64,000 nucleotides of DNA from Methanosarcina horonobensis HB-1 = JCM 15518 (GTDB lineage Archaea > Halobacteriota > Methanosarcinia > Methanosarcinales > Methanosarcinaceae). Positions 38,017 through 59,660 of the stretch are shown here, piece by piece. The translations under genes and the position numbers were made by a program. Numbering within the stretch: the first letter of the stretch is position 1; every line of letters starts with the position of its first letter. Location: positions 3,885,036 to 3,949,035 of the forward strand of contig NZ_CP009516.1 in NCBI RefSeq assembly GCF_000970285.1, given 5' to 3'. The notes beneath the pieces were generated by a model that was given only the letters and a program-made list of their open reading frames with translations, was not told the origin of the DNA and searched no databases.

Positions 38017-39033
38017 TTAGAGCTGGACATTCCTCTCTTTTTTAGTCCAGCCCTTTGGGTAAGTTCCTGCTTCCATAAGTACACGGATAGGAGAAGCTGC
38101 AATACCCGTAGAAGCTTTGAGGATCTCTTCCGTGGTCATTTCAGCCTTTGCAAGCGCAACAAGTTCCCCTTTCAATGTAAAAAGAGCAATCAGCTCTCCT
38201 TTAGCCAGATTGGAGTCCAGGCTCGTAATGCCGGGGACTGCCAGAGAAGCGCCTGAACAGATCGCATCCACTGCACTGTCCCGCAGGATAATTTTGGGGA
38301 GGTGGGATACAGCCGATTCCATTGGCCGGATAACTCTTCTCAATTCGGATTCATCTCCGTCCTCTTTCCAGAACACATAGGCGTCCTTCAATTCATGGAG
38401 AGTGATAAGAGTTTTTTCAGTGAACGGACCTGCTTTAGTCCTGCGGAGTTCCTGCATATGCCCGCCACAGCCCAGGGCAAGCCCTATGTCGTGGCAGAGT
38501 TTCCTGATATAAGTCCCTGCCTCACACCCGACACGGAAGAGTACTGACGTGCCCTCAATCTCAAGCACCTCGATATAATAGATTGTCCTTACCCTTATTA
38601 CCCGTTTAACAGCAGATTTGATGGGAGGCATCTGGTAAATGGGGCCTGTAAATTCTTCGCAGACCTGGCGGACCAGCTTTGGAGGCATTGCCCTGTGAAG
38701 TTTCAGATGGCAGATATACTCTTTTCCTGAGAGGCGCAGGGCAGGTACAGCCAGAGTAGCTTTCCCTAGCAGCGTGGGAAGAAGTCCTGTAACCTTGGGG
38801 TCAAGCGAGCCTGCATGCCCTGCCGTGTGTACGCCAAGGATAGCTTTTACCCAGGCTGCAACCTCATGGCTTGTAGGTCCGCTGGGCTTGTCAATATTCA
38901 CCACCCCTTTTTCGATGTATTCGAGAATAGGGCGCTTTTCCGGAGGACAGCCGTATGATGGATTTGTCCAGGCGCCGGACTTCCGGATAAGAGTTCCTTC
39001 AACTTCGGATGGCAGTTTGCCGGCGGTTGACAT
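38017..39033 (-). CDS. cbf5: tRNA/rRNA pseudouridine synthase Cbf5 (H/ACA RNP and tRNA U55)
   Basis: A 338-residue TruB-family enzyme that isomerises uridine with H/ACA guide RNAs (with Nop10, Gar1 and L7Ae) and can act alone on tRNA U55. The ATG at 39033 is favoured over a TTG at 39072. The catalytic Asp lies in HTAGHAGSLDPKVTG (about 78), preceded by NIDKPSGPTSHEV. RTIYYIEVLEIEG and VGCEAGTYIRKLCHDIG follow. A PUA domain begins at about 250 (LPKIILRDSAVDAICSGASL). It is the last of the DUF106-cmk-cbf5 group, about 430 bases from cmk, so it may have its own promoter. Confidence 0.95.
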   Translation of the reverse strand: MSTAGKLPSEVEGTLIRKSGAWTNPSYGCPPEKRPILEYIEKGVVNIDKPSGPTSHEVAAWVKAILGVHTAGHAGSLDPKVTGLLPTLLGKATLAVPALRLSGKEYICHLKLHRAMPPKLVRQVCEEFTGPIYQMPPIKSAVKRVIRVRTIYYIEVLEIEGTSVLFRVGCEAGTYIRKLCHDIGLALGCGGHMQELRRTKAGPFTEKTLITLHELKDAYVFWKEDGDESELRRVIRPMESAVSHLPKIILRDSAVDAICSGASLAVPGITSLDSNLAKGELIALFTLKGELVALAKAEMTTEEILKASTGIAASPIRVLMEAGTYPKGWTKKERNVQL

Positions 39034-39072
39034 GGTTTTTTCAAAACTCCTGAGTTGTGGTTCTGGATTCAA

Positions 39073-39461
39073 ATATGCAATGCGTAAAGTGGGTGATGCC
39101 TAAAGATCGGAAATACTCTTCACGAAAACGCTCTTTAAGTTGGAAATAACTCTCAGATTGGAAATGTTATATCCGAAGTATTCAAGCAAATGTAAAACTC
39201 CGTAACAAGCCTGTAATTTCAGGAAGGAACGGCAGTTTTCAGTAAAGGATTTAGAGTAAAGATGTACCTGTATAGCAATCAATAAAGAGCAAACGTCATA
39301 ATGATCGCAAGATTTAACGGATATATATGATCAGACAGATATCCGGCAAGTAGTAGATGCCAGGTGTAGATACATAATATCAGGGTTAGGCAGATAAAAC
39401 CCTGTGCTTGGGTTTAATCTGACCTGGCAAATGACCGGTATAAATCAGCGGCTGGTGAAAA
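39073..39461. other. Intergenic region between cbf5 and cmk
   Basis: No gene is supported. A TATA-like element (ggatatatatgatc, 39318-39331) may serve transcription toward cbf5. No other structure was noticed. Confidence 0.35.
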
Positions 39462-40004
39462 TTACTCCGGCCCGACAAGAGAGTCGATAGCAACTCTGAG
39501 GATATCAAGAGTCTGATACTGGTTCCATTTTTCAGAATCGATAACAATGTCGTAAATAGAGAGGTCTGCAATATCAATCCCGTAATAGTTTTTATACCTG
39601 AGGGCTTCGGACTTCTCCCTTTCCACCGTTTTTTTCAGTTCTTCGTCAAAAGATATTGATTTTTCACGCCTCTGGATACGTTTTACCCTTGTCAGCATAG
39701 GGGCTTTTATCCAGACTTTAAGTACATTGGGCCTCCCTTCGGCCATATGTCCCGCAAGCCGGCTTTCGAGGATGATATTGTCCTGGCTATGAATGATAGC
39801 TTTCTGGTTTTTGTCAATGTCAAGGTCAATGAAGGCATCTCTTTCAGCCAGAGCTCCGAACTCAGACAGGCTCATTCCTCTTTCCCTTGCCATCTTTCTG
39901 AAGATTTCGCCAGAGGAGACCAGCTCAAGCTCATAGTACTCAGCCAGGAGCTTTGAGAGGGTTGTTGTCCCGCTTCCGGGAAGCCCGCTCACTGTGATTT
40001 GCAT
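39462..40004 (-). CDS. cmk: Cytidylate kinase
   Basis: A 180-residue archaeal-type CMP/dCMP kinase that uses ATP. The P loop is SGLPGSGTTTLSKLLAEYY, with SSGEIFRKMARERGMSLSE after it. The acceptor site ESRLAGHMA and the arginine-rich lid segment (RVKRIQRREK) are in place, and YYGIDIADLSIYDIVIDS is the diagnostic C-terminal motif of this family. Its start overlaps the stop of the DUF106 gene upstream (single-base overlap at 40004), so the two are translated together, in the standard archaeal order. Confidence 0.95.
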   Translation of the reverse strand: MQITVSGLPGSGTTTLSKLLAEYYELELVSSGEIFRKMARERGMSLSEFGALAERDAFIDLDIDKNQKAIIHSQDNIILESRLAGHMAEGRPNVLKVWIKAPMLTRVKRIQRREKSISFDEELKKTVEREKSEALRYKNYYGIDIADLSIYDIVIDSEKWNQYQTLDILRVAIDSLVGPE

Positions 40005-40687
40005 TAGACCCCACCGATATTAAGAGCCTTCCTGATAAGCTGGCTGACCCCAAGAGAGGATATAAAATACCAGTAGATCCAGTGCTGGAAGGGACCAAAA
40101 GCCGAAGTAGTCAGCAGCTGCTCGCCCCAGAAGGGAAAGACCATGGTAGCAGCTCCGTGCCCGCTAATGTAATAATAAGCCCACATGAAAAGAGGCAGGG
40201 AGATGATACTGATATAAGCCATAGGCTTGAACTGCTGCTTGGACATCTTCATCTGGTCTTCCATCATCTCTTTGCGCTGGTCTTCAAGTTTTTTCAGCAT
40301 ATAGGTATTCTGGGAAAGCTGTGCCTCCCTGAACTCTTTCTGGAAAACCTTCATGCGCTCCTGAGTGTTTCTCATGAGCTCCCAGTCAATAGTGTACTTC
40401 TGGATAAGGGATGCATAAATGGCAGTGATAGCAGCCATAACTAATAGGACCAGATGGAAGTTCTGCTCCCCGACCAGCGTGAGCACGGGGTCCATTAAAA
40501 CCCCTACCGCTTCCCCTACAGCCTGCCTGAATTCCTGTCCAAGGATCATTATCCCGAACATAAGGGAAAAACCGAAAGCCAGCAGGAACCGGTCAATTTG
40601 CTTTTTTAATGTCTCCGAAACCAAGTTGTCCTCACCATTAAGGTTCAATAAATGTAAGTCTGAAGAATTCAAGTATGGAAGAACCAT
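40004..40687 (-). CDS. DUF106 membrane protein (EMC3/Get1/YidC-like insertase)
   Basis: A 227-residue integral membrane protein of the DUF106 family, the archaeal member of the Oxa1/YidC/EMC3 superfamily that inserts proteins into the membrane beside SecYEG. Three membrane spans are visible (about residues 33-55, 145-170 and 195-215). Between them is a basic amphipathic coiled-coil (MRNTQERMKVFQKEFREAQL and YMLKKLEDQRKEMMEDQMKM) positioned to touch the ribosome. The gene normally lies right behind secY-adk in archaea; here a carbonic anhydrase gene and a regulator intervene. A TATA-like element lies near 40880. Confidence 0.92.
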   Translation of the reverse strand: MVLPYLNSSDLHLLNLNGEDNLVSETLKKQIDRFLLAFGFSLMFGIMILGQEFRQAVGEAVGVLMDPVLTLVGEQNFHLVLLVMAAITAIYASLIQKYTIDWELMRNTQERMKVFQKEFREAQLSQNTYMLKKLEDQRKEMMEDQMKMSKQQFKPMAYISIISLPLFMWAYYYISGHGAATMVFPFWGEQLLTTSAFGPFQHWIYWYFISSLGVSQLIRKALNIGGV

Positions 40688-41344
40688 GATATAAAGTCTT
40701 AATAGTAAATAAATTTTGAAATGAATGAGCTAAAGCTTTACTGGATTGAATTAAGACTTCAATGAACTGTGTCTTCACAGGTCTGAAACACCAGTAAACG
40801 GCCAGTAAATCAGTTCAGACTGCACGAGCTATTTTAAGACATTACACAGGTTTTTCTGGTTAATAAGTTTCGATGTATATATAAGTTATACTATTCGGAA
40901 ATGCCAGCAGGGATCAGGTTGTAAATGCCCTTTATTTCGGCCTTTTATACGATCATTACTTCTCAAACGGGTTAGCCACAGATACAGCCCACTGAAATAA
41001 AAACATGACTATCAGAAAGTTCCTGATCTGGAGATTCGATATCTGAAAGAACTTACTGAAAGAGCCAGACATGGTAAAATGAGATTTGAAAGAGCAGGCA
41101 TTTCTGCCAGATTCGAAAGAGCCGATATTTCAACCCGGGATCTTGCTCTCGCGTGAGGCTTCAGGAAAAAATATTGAAGCATAATTTTAAGGTTTCATGC
41201 TCAAAACATAGCTTTAAATAATTTCTCATAATTTATCATAAAAAGCTTCGAGGTCTTAGAACAGAGAGCCTGACCTGAAAAAATCAAAATCGATTCATGA
41301 AAAAGATCCAGCAGAGCACTTCCAGAATCAAGAAGGAGTTTAAA
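40688..41344. other. Intergenic region between DUF106 and the carbonic anhydrase
   Basis: No gene is supported. gatgtatatataagttat (40873-40890) is a strong TATA-like element usable in either direction; read leftward it lies about 190 bases ahead of the DUF106 start. The rest shows only short degenerate repeats (tgaaagagc-like). Confidence 0.45.
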
Positions 41345-41890
41345 ATGCATCTTCCAAATCCCTATAAACAGCACCCGAAAGTCAGCGAAAAGGCATGGAT
41401 ATCAGAAACTGCAGTAATAATCGGAAATGTAAATATCGAAGATGATGTATTCGTTGGGCCCAATGCAGTCCTCAGGGCAGACGAGCCCGGATCGTCCATA
41501 ACCGTTCACAGCGGCAGCAATGTACAGGATAATGTTATTGTCCATGCCCTTTCACATTCCGAGGTCCTGATCGGAAAAAATACCTCCCTTGCTCACGGCT
41601 GTATCGTACACGGCCCCTGCAGGATAGGAGAAGGCTGCTTCATAGGGTTCGGAGCAGTGGTGTTTGACTGCAATATAGGGAAAGATACGCTTGTCCTCCA
41701 CAAATCCATTGTCCGCGGAGTAGATGTTTCCTCAGGCAGAATGATACCTGACGGGACCGTAATCACCAGCCAGACCTGTGCAGATGCTCTTGAGGATATC
41801 ACAAAAGACCTGACCGATTTTAAAAGATCAGTAGTCAGGGCCAATATTGACCTTGTGGAGGGTTATATAAGGCTTGGAGAAGAGGGTTGA
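41345..41890 (+). CDS. Gamma-class carbonic anhydrase (CamH type)
   Basis: A 181-residue left-handed beta-helix enzyme that interconverts carbon dioxide and bicarbonate. The ATG at 41345 is favoured because AAGGAG lies about seven bases before it. Hexapeptide turns run throughout. Residues of the trimer metal site are present: Arg and Asp in NAVLRADEP, Asn-Gln in NVQDNVIVHALSH, and two histidines in SLAHGCIVHG. No signal peptide or acidic loop is seen, so it belongs to the intracellular CamH group rather than the secreted Cam. It sits between adk and DUF106 in the reverse orientation, interrupting an otherwise conserved neighbourhood. Confidence 0.9.
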   Translation: MHLPNPYKQHPKVSEKAWISETAVIIGNVNIEDDVFVGPNAVLRADEPGSSITVHSGSNVQDNVIVHALSHSEVLIGKNTSLAHGCIVHGPCRIGEGCFIGFGAVVFDCNIGKDTLVLHKSIVRGVDVSSGRMIPDGTVITSQTCADALEDITKDLTDFKRSVVRANIDLVEGYIRLGEEG

Positions 41891-42027
41891 AGGCAAAAAG
41901 CAAGTTGCCTGTTCAGAAGTGTCAGAAACCTGGAGATATTCAGAGATGGGCTGGAAATATATAGAGACATCCAGAAATATTATAGAGAAAAAAAGGAGTA
42001 GTTCGAATCAAAAGGGTCTGATCGGAA

Positions 42028-42306
42028 TTAGAGATATTTTCCCTCCAGTTTTTCCAGAACCTCTTTCCCTTTATCCGTAAGCATGTATTTTTTCCAGGTC
42101 GTTTTCTCAGGAGTCAGGCATTCGATCAAACCCATGTCCTCAAGTTCTTTTAAAGCGCGGCTAATATTCTGCGTAGACCTGCTTGCTTCGTGAGCAATAT
42201 CCGAAGCTCTTACTGCAGTATGTCTTTTCATAGATTCCATCAGTATGAGGCGCCGGTCAACACTAATGACCCATTTTATCAGTTCGTCTATTGAATTTTC
42301 AGTCAT
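42028..42306 (-). CDS. Small winged-helix transcriptional regulator
   Basis: A 92-residue protein consisting of a winged helix-turn-helix: residues 1-25 form the entry helix, RASDIAHEASRSTQNISRAL is the helix-turn-helix with KELEDMGLIECLTPE leading to the wing, and TDKGKEVLEKLEGKYL is the closing helix. It belongs to the ArsR/MarR-like archaeal group and probably binds DNA as a dimer. It converges with the carbonic anhydrase gene. No operator was recognised. Confidence 0.82.
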   Translation of the reverse strand: MTENSIDELIKWVISVDRRLILMESMKRHTAVRASDIAHEASRSTQNISRALKELEDMGLIECLTPEKTTWKKYMLTDKGKEVLEKLEGKYL

Positions 42307-42995
42307 GTTAAGTCAGATTCTCCAGCAAAAGCTTCCTACTGAGATAAGCAGTCCCATAATATTTAAAATTTAATCACTCTGTTACTTAAAGAGCTGTCAG
42401 ATAAAGGCAATTCAAGCGATTAAAGAAACTACATATAACGGCACTCAAAGAGTGACCGAATCATAGAGAGTGATAACCAGTCGAGGGAGAATATAATCAT
42501 GAAATTATATAACTGCCGGTGAAAAATAAAGAGCTGAAAAATGAGAAGTTGAAAAAGCAAGAAACTGAAAAACAGGGTTTCGGGGCTGCTGAAAGGATAC
42601 TTAAAATGGATTCATCCTGTTCAACCTGTTAATTCAGCCTGTTAATTCAACCTCTACACTAAGTTATCAGCTTGCTACCCTGCCAGCCGGGACAAGTTCA
42701 TCCAGCAGACTTAGCTGAGTTTACAGGAACCCCGATTACAGGCTTTATCGTGCTCGAAGCCACAACTCCGGGCAGATGGGCAGAGAGTCCGGCAATAGCT
42801 TACAATTAGATAAGAAACCAGAATAATCGCTGGCCCAAAAACTTCAGTCTGGAAATATTGACCGTTAGCAAGGGAGCAGAAAACAGAAAATAAAAGCAGA
42901 ACCAGGAAAACACAAACAAAACAGAAGACAAAAAACAAAGCAAAGAAAAGAAAAAAAATGAAAAAAAATAGAACAAAGTAAAGAGGAGAAGGAAT
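42307..42995. other. Intergenic region after adk
   Basis: About 690 bases without a supported gene. A purine-rich plus-strand stretch (about 42870-42975, gaaaa/aacaaa repeats) gives runs of T on the minus strand directly after adk, a likely terminator for the long ribosomal operon. The open frames there are low-complexity artefacts. Confidence 0.4.
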
Positions 42996-43643
42996 TCAGG
43001 CAAACTTTGCCAGAATTGCCTTAATATCCTCAAAGACCTCATCAATGTCCTTTGTACCGTCAAGGGTGACAAGAATGCCTTTTTCTTTATAATAGTTTAT
43101 AAGTGGCTGGGTCTGCTTTTTGTAGACATCCAGACGGTTCTGGACAGCTTCTGCTTTGTCGTCGGCACGCTGGAAGACTTCGCCACCGCAGATATCACAG
43201 ATATTGTCTTTCTTTGGCGGGTTGGAAATAACGTGGTAGCTTGCCCCGCACTTGCACATGAGGCGCCCACTTATTCTTCCTACAAGCTCTTCATCAGGAA
43301 CCTCAAGGTTGAGGACGACATCGATGGGTTTGTTAATTTCCTCAAGGATTGTTTCCAGGGCATCAGCCTGGGGGACAGTCCTCGGGTATCCGTCAAGAAT
43401 GAAACCCTTTTCGCAGTCTTCCTCTTTCAGGCGGTTTTTAATGATGCCAATAAGTACCTGATCAGGGACAAGTTCTCCTTTGTCCATATATGCCTTGGCT
43501 GCAAGTCCCAGTTCTGTTCCTTCTCTAACGTTCGCCCGCAAGATATCCCCTGTGGAAACCTGCGGAATTCCGTAGAAATCAACCAGTTTTTTGGCCTGGG
43601 TACCTTTGCCGGCACCCGGGGGCCCGAAGAGTATTATATTCAT
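42996..43643 (-). CDS. adk: Adenylate kinase
   Basis: A 215-residue long-form adenylate kinase (ATP + AMP = 2 ADP). The P loop is GPPGAGKGTQAKKLVDFY, the AMP site is VSTGDILRANVREGTELG and DGYPRTVPQADALE follows. The lid is the zinc-bearing type, with CKCGAS and CDICGG cysteine pairs. Bacterial-type adk is usual in Methanosarcina. It is the last gene of the long operon and follows secY after about 90 bases. Confidence 0.95.
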   Translation of the reverse strand: MNIILFGPPGAGKGTQAKKLVDFYGIPQVSTGDILRANVREGTELGLAAKAYMDKGELVPDQVLIGIIKNRLKEEDCEKGFILDGYPRTVPQADALETILEEINKPIDVVLNLEVPDEELVGRISGRLMCKCGASYHVISNPPKKDNICDICGGEVFQRADDKAEAVQNRLDVYKKQTQPLINYYKEKGILVTLDGTKDIDEVFEDIKAILAKFA

Positions 43644-43732
43644 TCGAAGATCCCCTTTTTTATGTCCTTTATTTGATTTTTTTTACCTTATGATCTCTTT
43701 TTCAGTTATCCCTACTAGAGGGTTAAGACGCC

Positions 43733-45208
43733 TTACTGCTCCCCGAAGAAGGAACGGATCATCGGGTGCATTTCCATCATCTGCTCGGAAGCAATGTCCT
43801 CATACAGACGGTACACAATACTTACCGTAAGCAGCAGTCCGGTACCTCCTGCACTTCCTAGAGTACCGAGCAGACTTGCAACCAGAGTAAGGAGTCCTAT
43901 GAAAGCTCCACCTATTACGGTAACCTTTGGAATATAGCGCTGCATGACTTTTTCAATACTGCTGATGTTCCGCCTGAAACCAGGAATCTGCATTCCCGAA
44001 TTGAAGATCTTCTGAGCTGTGGGCTTTGCACCCATACCTGTGGTTTCTATCCAGAAGAGAGCAAAGATAATTCCGCCTCCGATCAGCATTATAGCGTCTG
44101 TTATGACATGCAGTCCTATCTGCCACGTAGCCGGAGAAGTTGCTCCATAGCTTGCAAAAGACTCACGCACAAGGGATGGAATCCAGTCATAGGGACTGTG
44201 TATGGGAGCCATGTAATACATGATCCCGTTCAGGGGCTTTGAGCCGCTGAATTCTCCAAGGAAGTTAATCCCTCTGCTGGAAAGAATGATTCCGACCATC
44301 TGTATGTTAGCCTGAAGAGCCCTCACCAGGATCATCGGCAGGACTGATGCATATATTAGTTTGACAGGGAAACGTCCTCTTGCCCCTCTAACCGCACTGT
44401 GGGCGAGAGGGATTTCTATTCTTGTACTTTCTACGTAAACCACAAGCAGGAAGATGACAACCGTGCTAAGGAGAGCAAGTATCCCTCCATTGACCAGCAG
44501 GAACATTAAACCCTCACCGGATAAGAGGTAGTCTGCCCCCGAATTCTGAGCTATGTAGATCCATTTGGGAATAAGTCCTACAGGAAGTCCGTTTGCAAAC
44601 TCCCAGTTGAATATACCTGTAACGATTTGCTGGGAGATTCCCGCAACTATGAAAAGCCCGACTCCTGATCCGATACCCCATTTGGAAACAACTTCATCCA
44701 TGAAGAGGATCAGTGTGCCTCCGATAAAAATCTGGACAAGGAGCAGTAAAGTGATCACTCCCAGACCTACACCAAGAGTAGAAGCAAGCCCCGGATCCGG
44801 CTGGATGTATCCGCCAAGAAGCTGCGGTAGAGCCTCCAGAATGATCATGACAAAGACCAGGAACTTCTGAGCACCCTGGAAAAATGACTGATCTCTGGGG
44901 TCCGAAAGGTCCAGTTTGATAATATCTGCCCCGACAAGAAGTTGCAGGACAATGGAAGCCGTAACAATTGGCCCTATACCGAGAAGGATTAAAGATCCAG
45001 AAGCCCCGGCAAAGAAGGCACGATAAGATTCAAAAAGGTCAATAGAATCCTGAGACATTCCGAAGAGCGGCACATTTGCAAGCGCAAAGTACAGCACCAG
45101 AACTCCCAGAGTCCACCAGAGTTTATCCTTGAAGTGGACGTGTTTTTCCGGACTTGCTACTGCAGGTAACTTATTAAAAAACGGTTCTAAGGTATCCCTG
45201 AGAGTCAT
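43733..45208 (-). CDS. secY: Preprotein translocase subunit SecY
   Basis: A 491-residue channel protein of the Sec translocon with ten membrane helices. The N-terminal KDKLWWTLGVLVLYFALANV and the following plug region are typical, as are a long helix 5 region (NWEFANGLPVGLIPKWIY) and the cytoplasmic loop VVYVESTRIEIPLAHSAVRG that touches the ribosome. The GGTGLLLTVSIVYRLYEDIA segment closes helix 10. It follows rpl15 after a 140-base AT-rich spacer that contains ctttttatattag, a possible internal promoter. SecE and SecG are not encoded here. Confidence 0.97.
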   Translation of the reverse strand: MTLRDTLEPFFNKLPAVASPEKHVHFKDKLWWTLGVLVLYFALANVPLFGMSQDSIDLFESYRAFFAGASGSLILLGIGPIVTASIVLQLLVGADIIKLDLSDPRDQSFFQGAQKFLVFVMIILEALPQLLGGYIQPDPGLASTLGVGLGVITLLLLVQIFIGGTLILFMDEVVSKWGIGSGVGLFIVAGISQQIVTGIFNWEFANGLPVGLIPKWIYIAQNSGADYLLSGEGLMFLLVNGGILALLSTVVIFLLVVYVESTRIEIPLAHSAVRGARGRFPVKLIYASVLPMILVRALQANIQMVGIILSSRGINFLGEFSGSKPLNGIMYYMAPIHSPYDWIPSLVRESFASYGATSPATWQIGLHVITDAIMLIGGGIIFALFWIETTGMGAKPTAQKIFNSGMQIPGFRRNISSIEKVMQRYIPKVTVIGGAFIGLLTLVASLLGTLGSAGGTGLLLTVSIVYRLYEDIASEQMMEMHPMIRSFFGEQ

Positions 45209-45348
45209 CGATTACACCATTCAAAGTATACATTTATATTTATTTTAAATATTAGAGTATGTTTTACCGTAAAGATAAATGGTATATAGCACATCTAATA
45301 TAAAAAGTTACTAAAAGAATGAAATAAGTAATGTCAGAGTGACACTAC

Positions 45349-46872
<1,524 letters not shown>

Positions 46873-46881
46873 TTAATCACC

Positions 46882-48853
<1,972 letters not shown>

Positions 48854-48867
48854 TTCCTGTTCCCTCC

Positions 48868-53651
<4,784 letters not shown>

Positions 53652-53656
53652 TCACC

Positions 53657-54079
<423 letters not shown>

Positions 54080-54082
54080 TCA

Positions 54083-54802
<720 letters not shown>

Positions 54803-54809
54803 TCACACC

Positions 54810-57819
<3,010 letters not shown>

Positions 57820-58083
57820 TCAGGATTCTGCCTGCTTTTCTTCAGAAGCCTTTTTTACAATTCTCGGGATTTTCCTGCCCCTGAAACTGATTCCGCCTGC
57901 AAGTGCCACACCCTCTGTTTTTCGGACTAATTCGGCATAACTGCTGTCAAGGCTGGCTATGATTGTTCTCCCTGCTACCATTTCAATCCGCCCCCCTATT
58001 CCCAGAATCACTTTCAGGATTCCCTGAATCTGAAAGACAGTAGCATTTTCTGTAACCTTTATGAGATAAGTTTCAAACGGCAT
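57820..58083 (-). CDS. Small protein of the PASTA cluster
   Basis: An 87-residue soluble protein from the ATG at 58083; a TTG at 58098 directly after the PASTA-gene stop is possible. It reads MPFETYLIKVTENATVFQIQ, then GILKVILGIGGRIEMVAGRT and IIASLDSSYAELVRKTEGVA, an alternating strand/helix pattern suggesting a compact ferredoxin-like fold such as small serine-protease inhibitor domains, but no family is recognised. It is the last of four leftward genes (60848, 60065, 59623, 58083), all with ribosome sites or tight spacing, so it probably belongs to the same unit. Confidence 0.65.
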   Translation of the reverse strand: MPFETYLIKVTENATVFQIQGILKVILGIGGRIEMVAGRTIIASLDSSYAELVRKTEGVALAGGISFRGRKIPRIVKKASEEKQAES

Positions 58084-58099
58084 TGAAAAAACCTGCAAA

Positions 58100-59623
58100 T
58101 CAAAGTTTGGGCCTGGAAATAGTACTGGTTCGCAGCTGGGTCTCCGGCGCCTGTTTTGATACTTTAATGTTGACAGGTACCGACAGGTTAACTGCAGAGC
58201 CCGCCGTCGGATTCTGACTTATAACTGTGCCTGCAGCAGCTTTTGAGATAGCTTCCGAAATGTTTCCAACCTTTACTCCCTGTGCTCCGAGTAAAGAGAC
58301 TGCTTTTTCAAGAGGCATCCCGATAAGATCAGGAACCGGTTTAGTTAAGAGTTCAGCATGCGTTCGGACCTGAGGCTCTGCAGAGGTTTTTACCTGAGAT
58401 GCTGCATGTACACTTGCAGAAGTCTCACCGGAGACCTTGAATGTGATTTCGGGAGAATTATTCAAAGGTTTTTCAATAACTACTCCAGTTCTTCCTGCTG
58501 AAACTACGAGATCAATTTTTGAGTTTTCTTCCACTTCAAGCCCGGGTTTGAGGCTCTGGGTAAGGACAATTCCCAATTTTTCTCTCGATAACTGCTCTTT
58601 TACATTGCCGAGCTGAAGTCCGGACTTTTCTATTACCTGTTTTGCGCTTTCAAGCTCAAGCCCGAGCAGGTTTGGGACTGTGAGAATCGTTACAGAAACT
58701 GTCAGGACAATTGCGGAGTTAACTTCGACTTCCGAACCCGGAGTGAGGCTTTGAGCAAGAACTGTACCAGGGGTTTTGTCTGAAGGCTTTTCTTTAATCC
58801 CTTCAAGCCTGAGCCGCGATTTTTCAATAAGGGTTTTTGCGGCTTCAAGCCCGAGTCCTGAAAAGTTAGGGACTTTCACGGAAAGGATTTTCGAAATTAT
58901 AAGGTCAACAACCGCCCCCGGTTCTGCAAGGGAGCTCCCCGAGGGAAGCTGGCCGATTACTATGCCCTGTAGTATGTTGCTCTCTTTTTCAAGAACCTCT
59001 CCAGCCTTAAAGCCCGCTTCCAGCAGTTTATTTTCAGCTTCTTCTTTTGAGAGCCCTACCAGGTCCGGGACTTCTTTATAGGAGGTAATATCCGACTTTT
59101 CGGGAACCGCCTTTAAAGAGAACTCTATTGTGCTGAGGTTCTCCGGGCTGATGATGTCATCGGCTTTTGGCATCTGGAACCTCAGTTCCTCACCTTCGAG
59201 AGCAATATTGGTCTTCAGGGTCACGTTCATACTGCTGACAAGATACTTTGGGCCCGACTGCACTTTCTTAAGCCCTTTATCCATTTCCGCAAGCGAGGAT
59301 GCAAAAGAGTTGACAAGATTTGAAGACGAGATAACAGGCCTGCTTTTCTGCAATATGGAAATTCTGGATTCAAGTTCTGCTTTCTCATTTGAGAGCTTTG
59401 TCACCTGCGCTGCAAGGCTGTGTTTTTCCTGTTCAAGGATAAGTTTTTCTCCAAGCAGCTTGTCCAGGTTTTCTTTATAAGCAAGGGCTTCTTTCTGAAT
59501 GGATTGAAACTCGACTTCCGTATTATTTAGTTTAGTCAGAATGCTGGCATAACTGCTGGCATCTATTGTCCCTGCTTTCCTGAAGGCTTCCAGGCTGCTC
59601 CTGATATCACTTAAATTTGTCAT
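58100..59623 (-). CDS. Coiled-coil protein with four PASTA repeats
   Basis: 507 residues, ATG at 59623 with GGGAGG upstream. Residues about 35-95 form a heptad-like coiled coil (KEALAYKENLDKLLGEKLIL and EQEKHSLAAQVTKLSNEKAE). A beta-rich segment (about 125-180) reads FQMPKADDIISPENLSTIEF. Four PASTA repeats follow, opening VPDLVGLSKEEAENKLLEAG (about 188), VPNFSGLGLEAAKTLIEKS (about 253), VPNLLGLELESAKQVIEKSG (about 320) and VPDLIGMPLEKAVSLLGAQG (about 435). There is no signal peptide, membrane span or kinase domain, unlike in bacterial PknB/StkP proteins where PASTA repeats sense peptidoglycan. It is flanked by small proteins transcribed in the same direction. Confidence 0.85.
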   Translation of the reverse strand: MTNLSDIRSSLEAFRKAGTIDASSYASILTKLNNTEVEFQSIQKEALAYKENLDKLLGEKLILEQEKHSLAAQVTKLSNEKAELESRISILQKSRPVISSSNLVNSFASSLAEMDKGLKKVQSGPKYLVSSMNVTLKTNIALEGEELRFQMPKADDIISPENLSTIEFSLKAVPEKSDITSYKEVPDLVGLSKEEAENKLLEAGFKAGEVLEKESNILQGIVIGQLPSGSSLAEPGAVVDLIISKILSVKVPNFSGLGLEAAKTLIEKSRLRLEGIKEKPSDKTPGTVLAQSLTPGSEVEVNSAIVLTVSVTILTVPNLLGLELESAKQVIEKSGLQLGNVKEQLSREKLGIVLTQSLKPGLEVEENSKIDLVVSAGRTGVVIEKPLNNSPEITFKVSGETSASVHAASQVKTSAEPQVRTHAELLTKPVPDLIGMPLEKAVSLLGAQGVKVGNISEAISKAAAGTVISQNPTAGSAVNLSVPVNIKVSKQAPETQLRTSTISRPKL

Positions 59624-59660
59624 TCCATTCCTCCCGAAAGAGCATTTCCTGAAAAGGGCA

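Noticed and set aside
42711..43072. Phe/Leu-rich minus-strand frames after adk
   Set aside because: They arise from a purine-rich plus strand (T-rich minus strand) and one overlaps adk in another frame.
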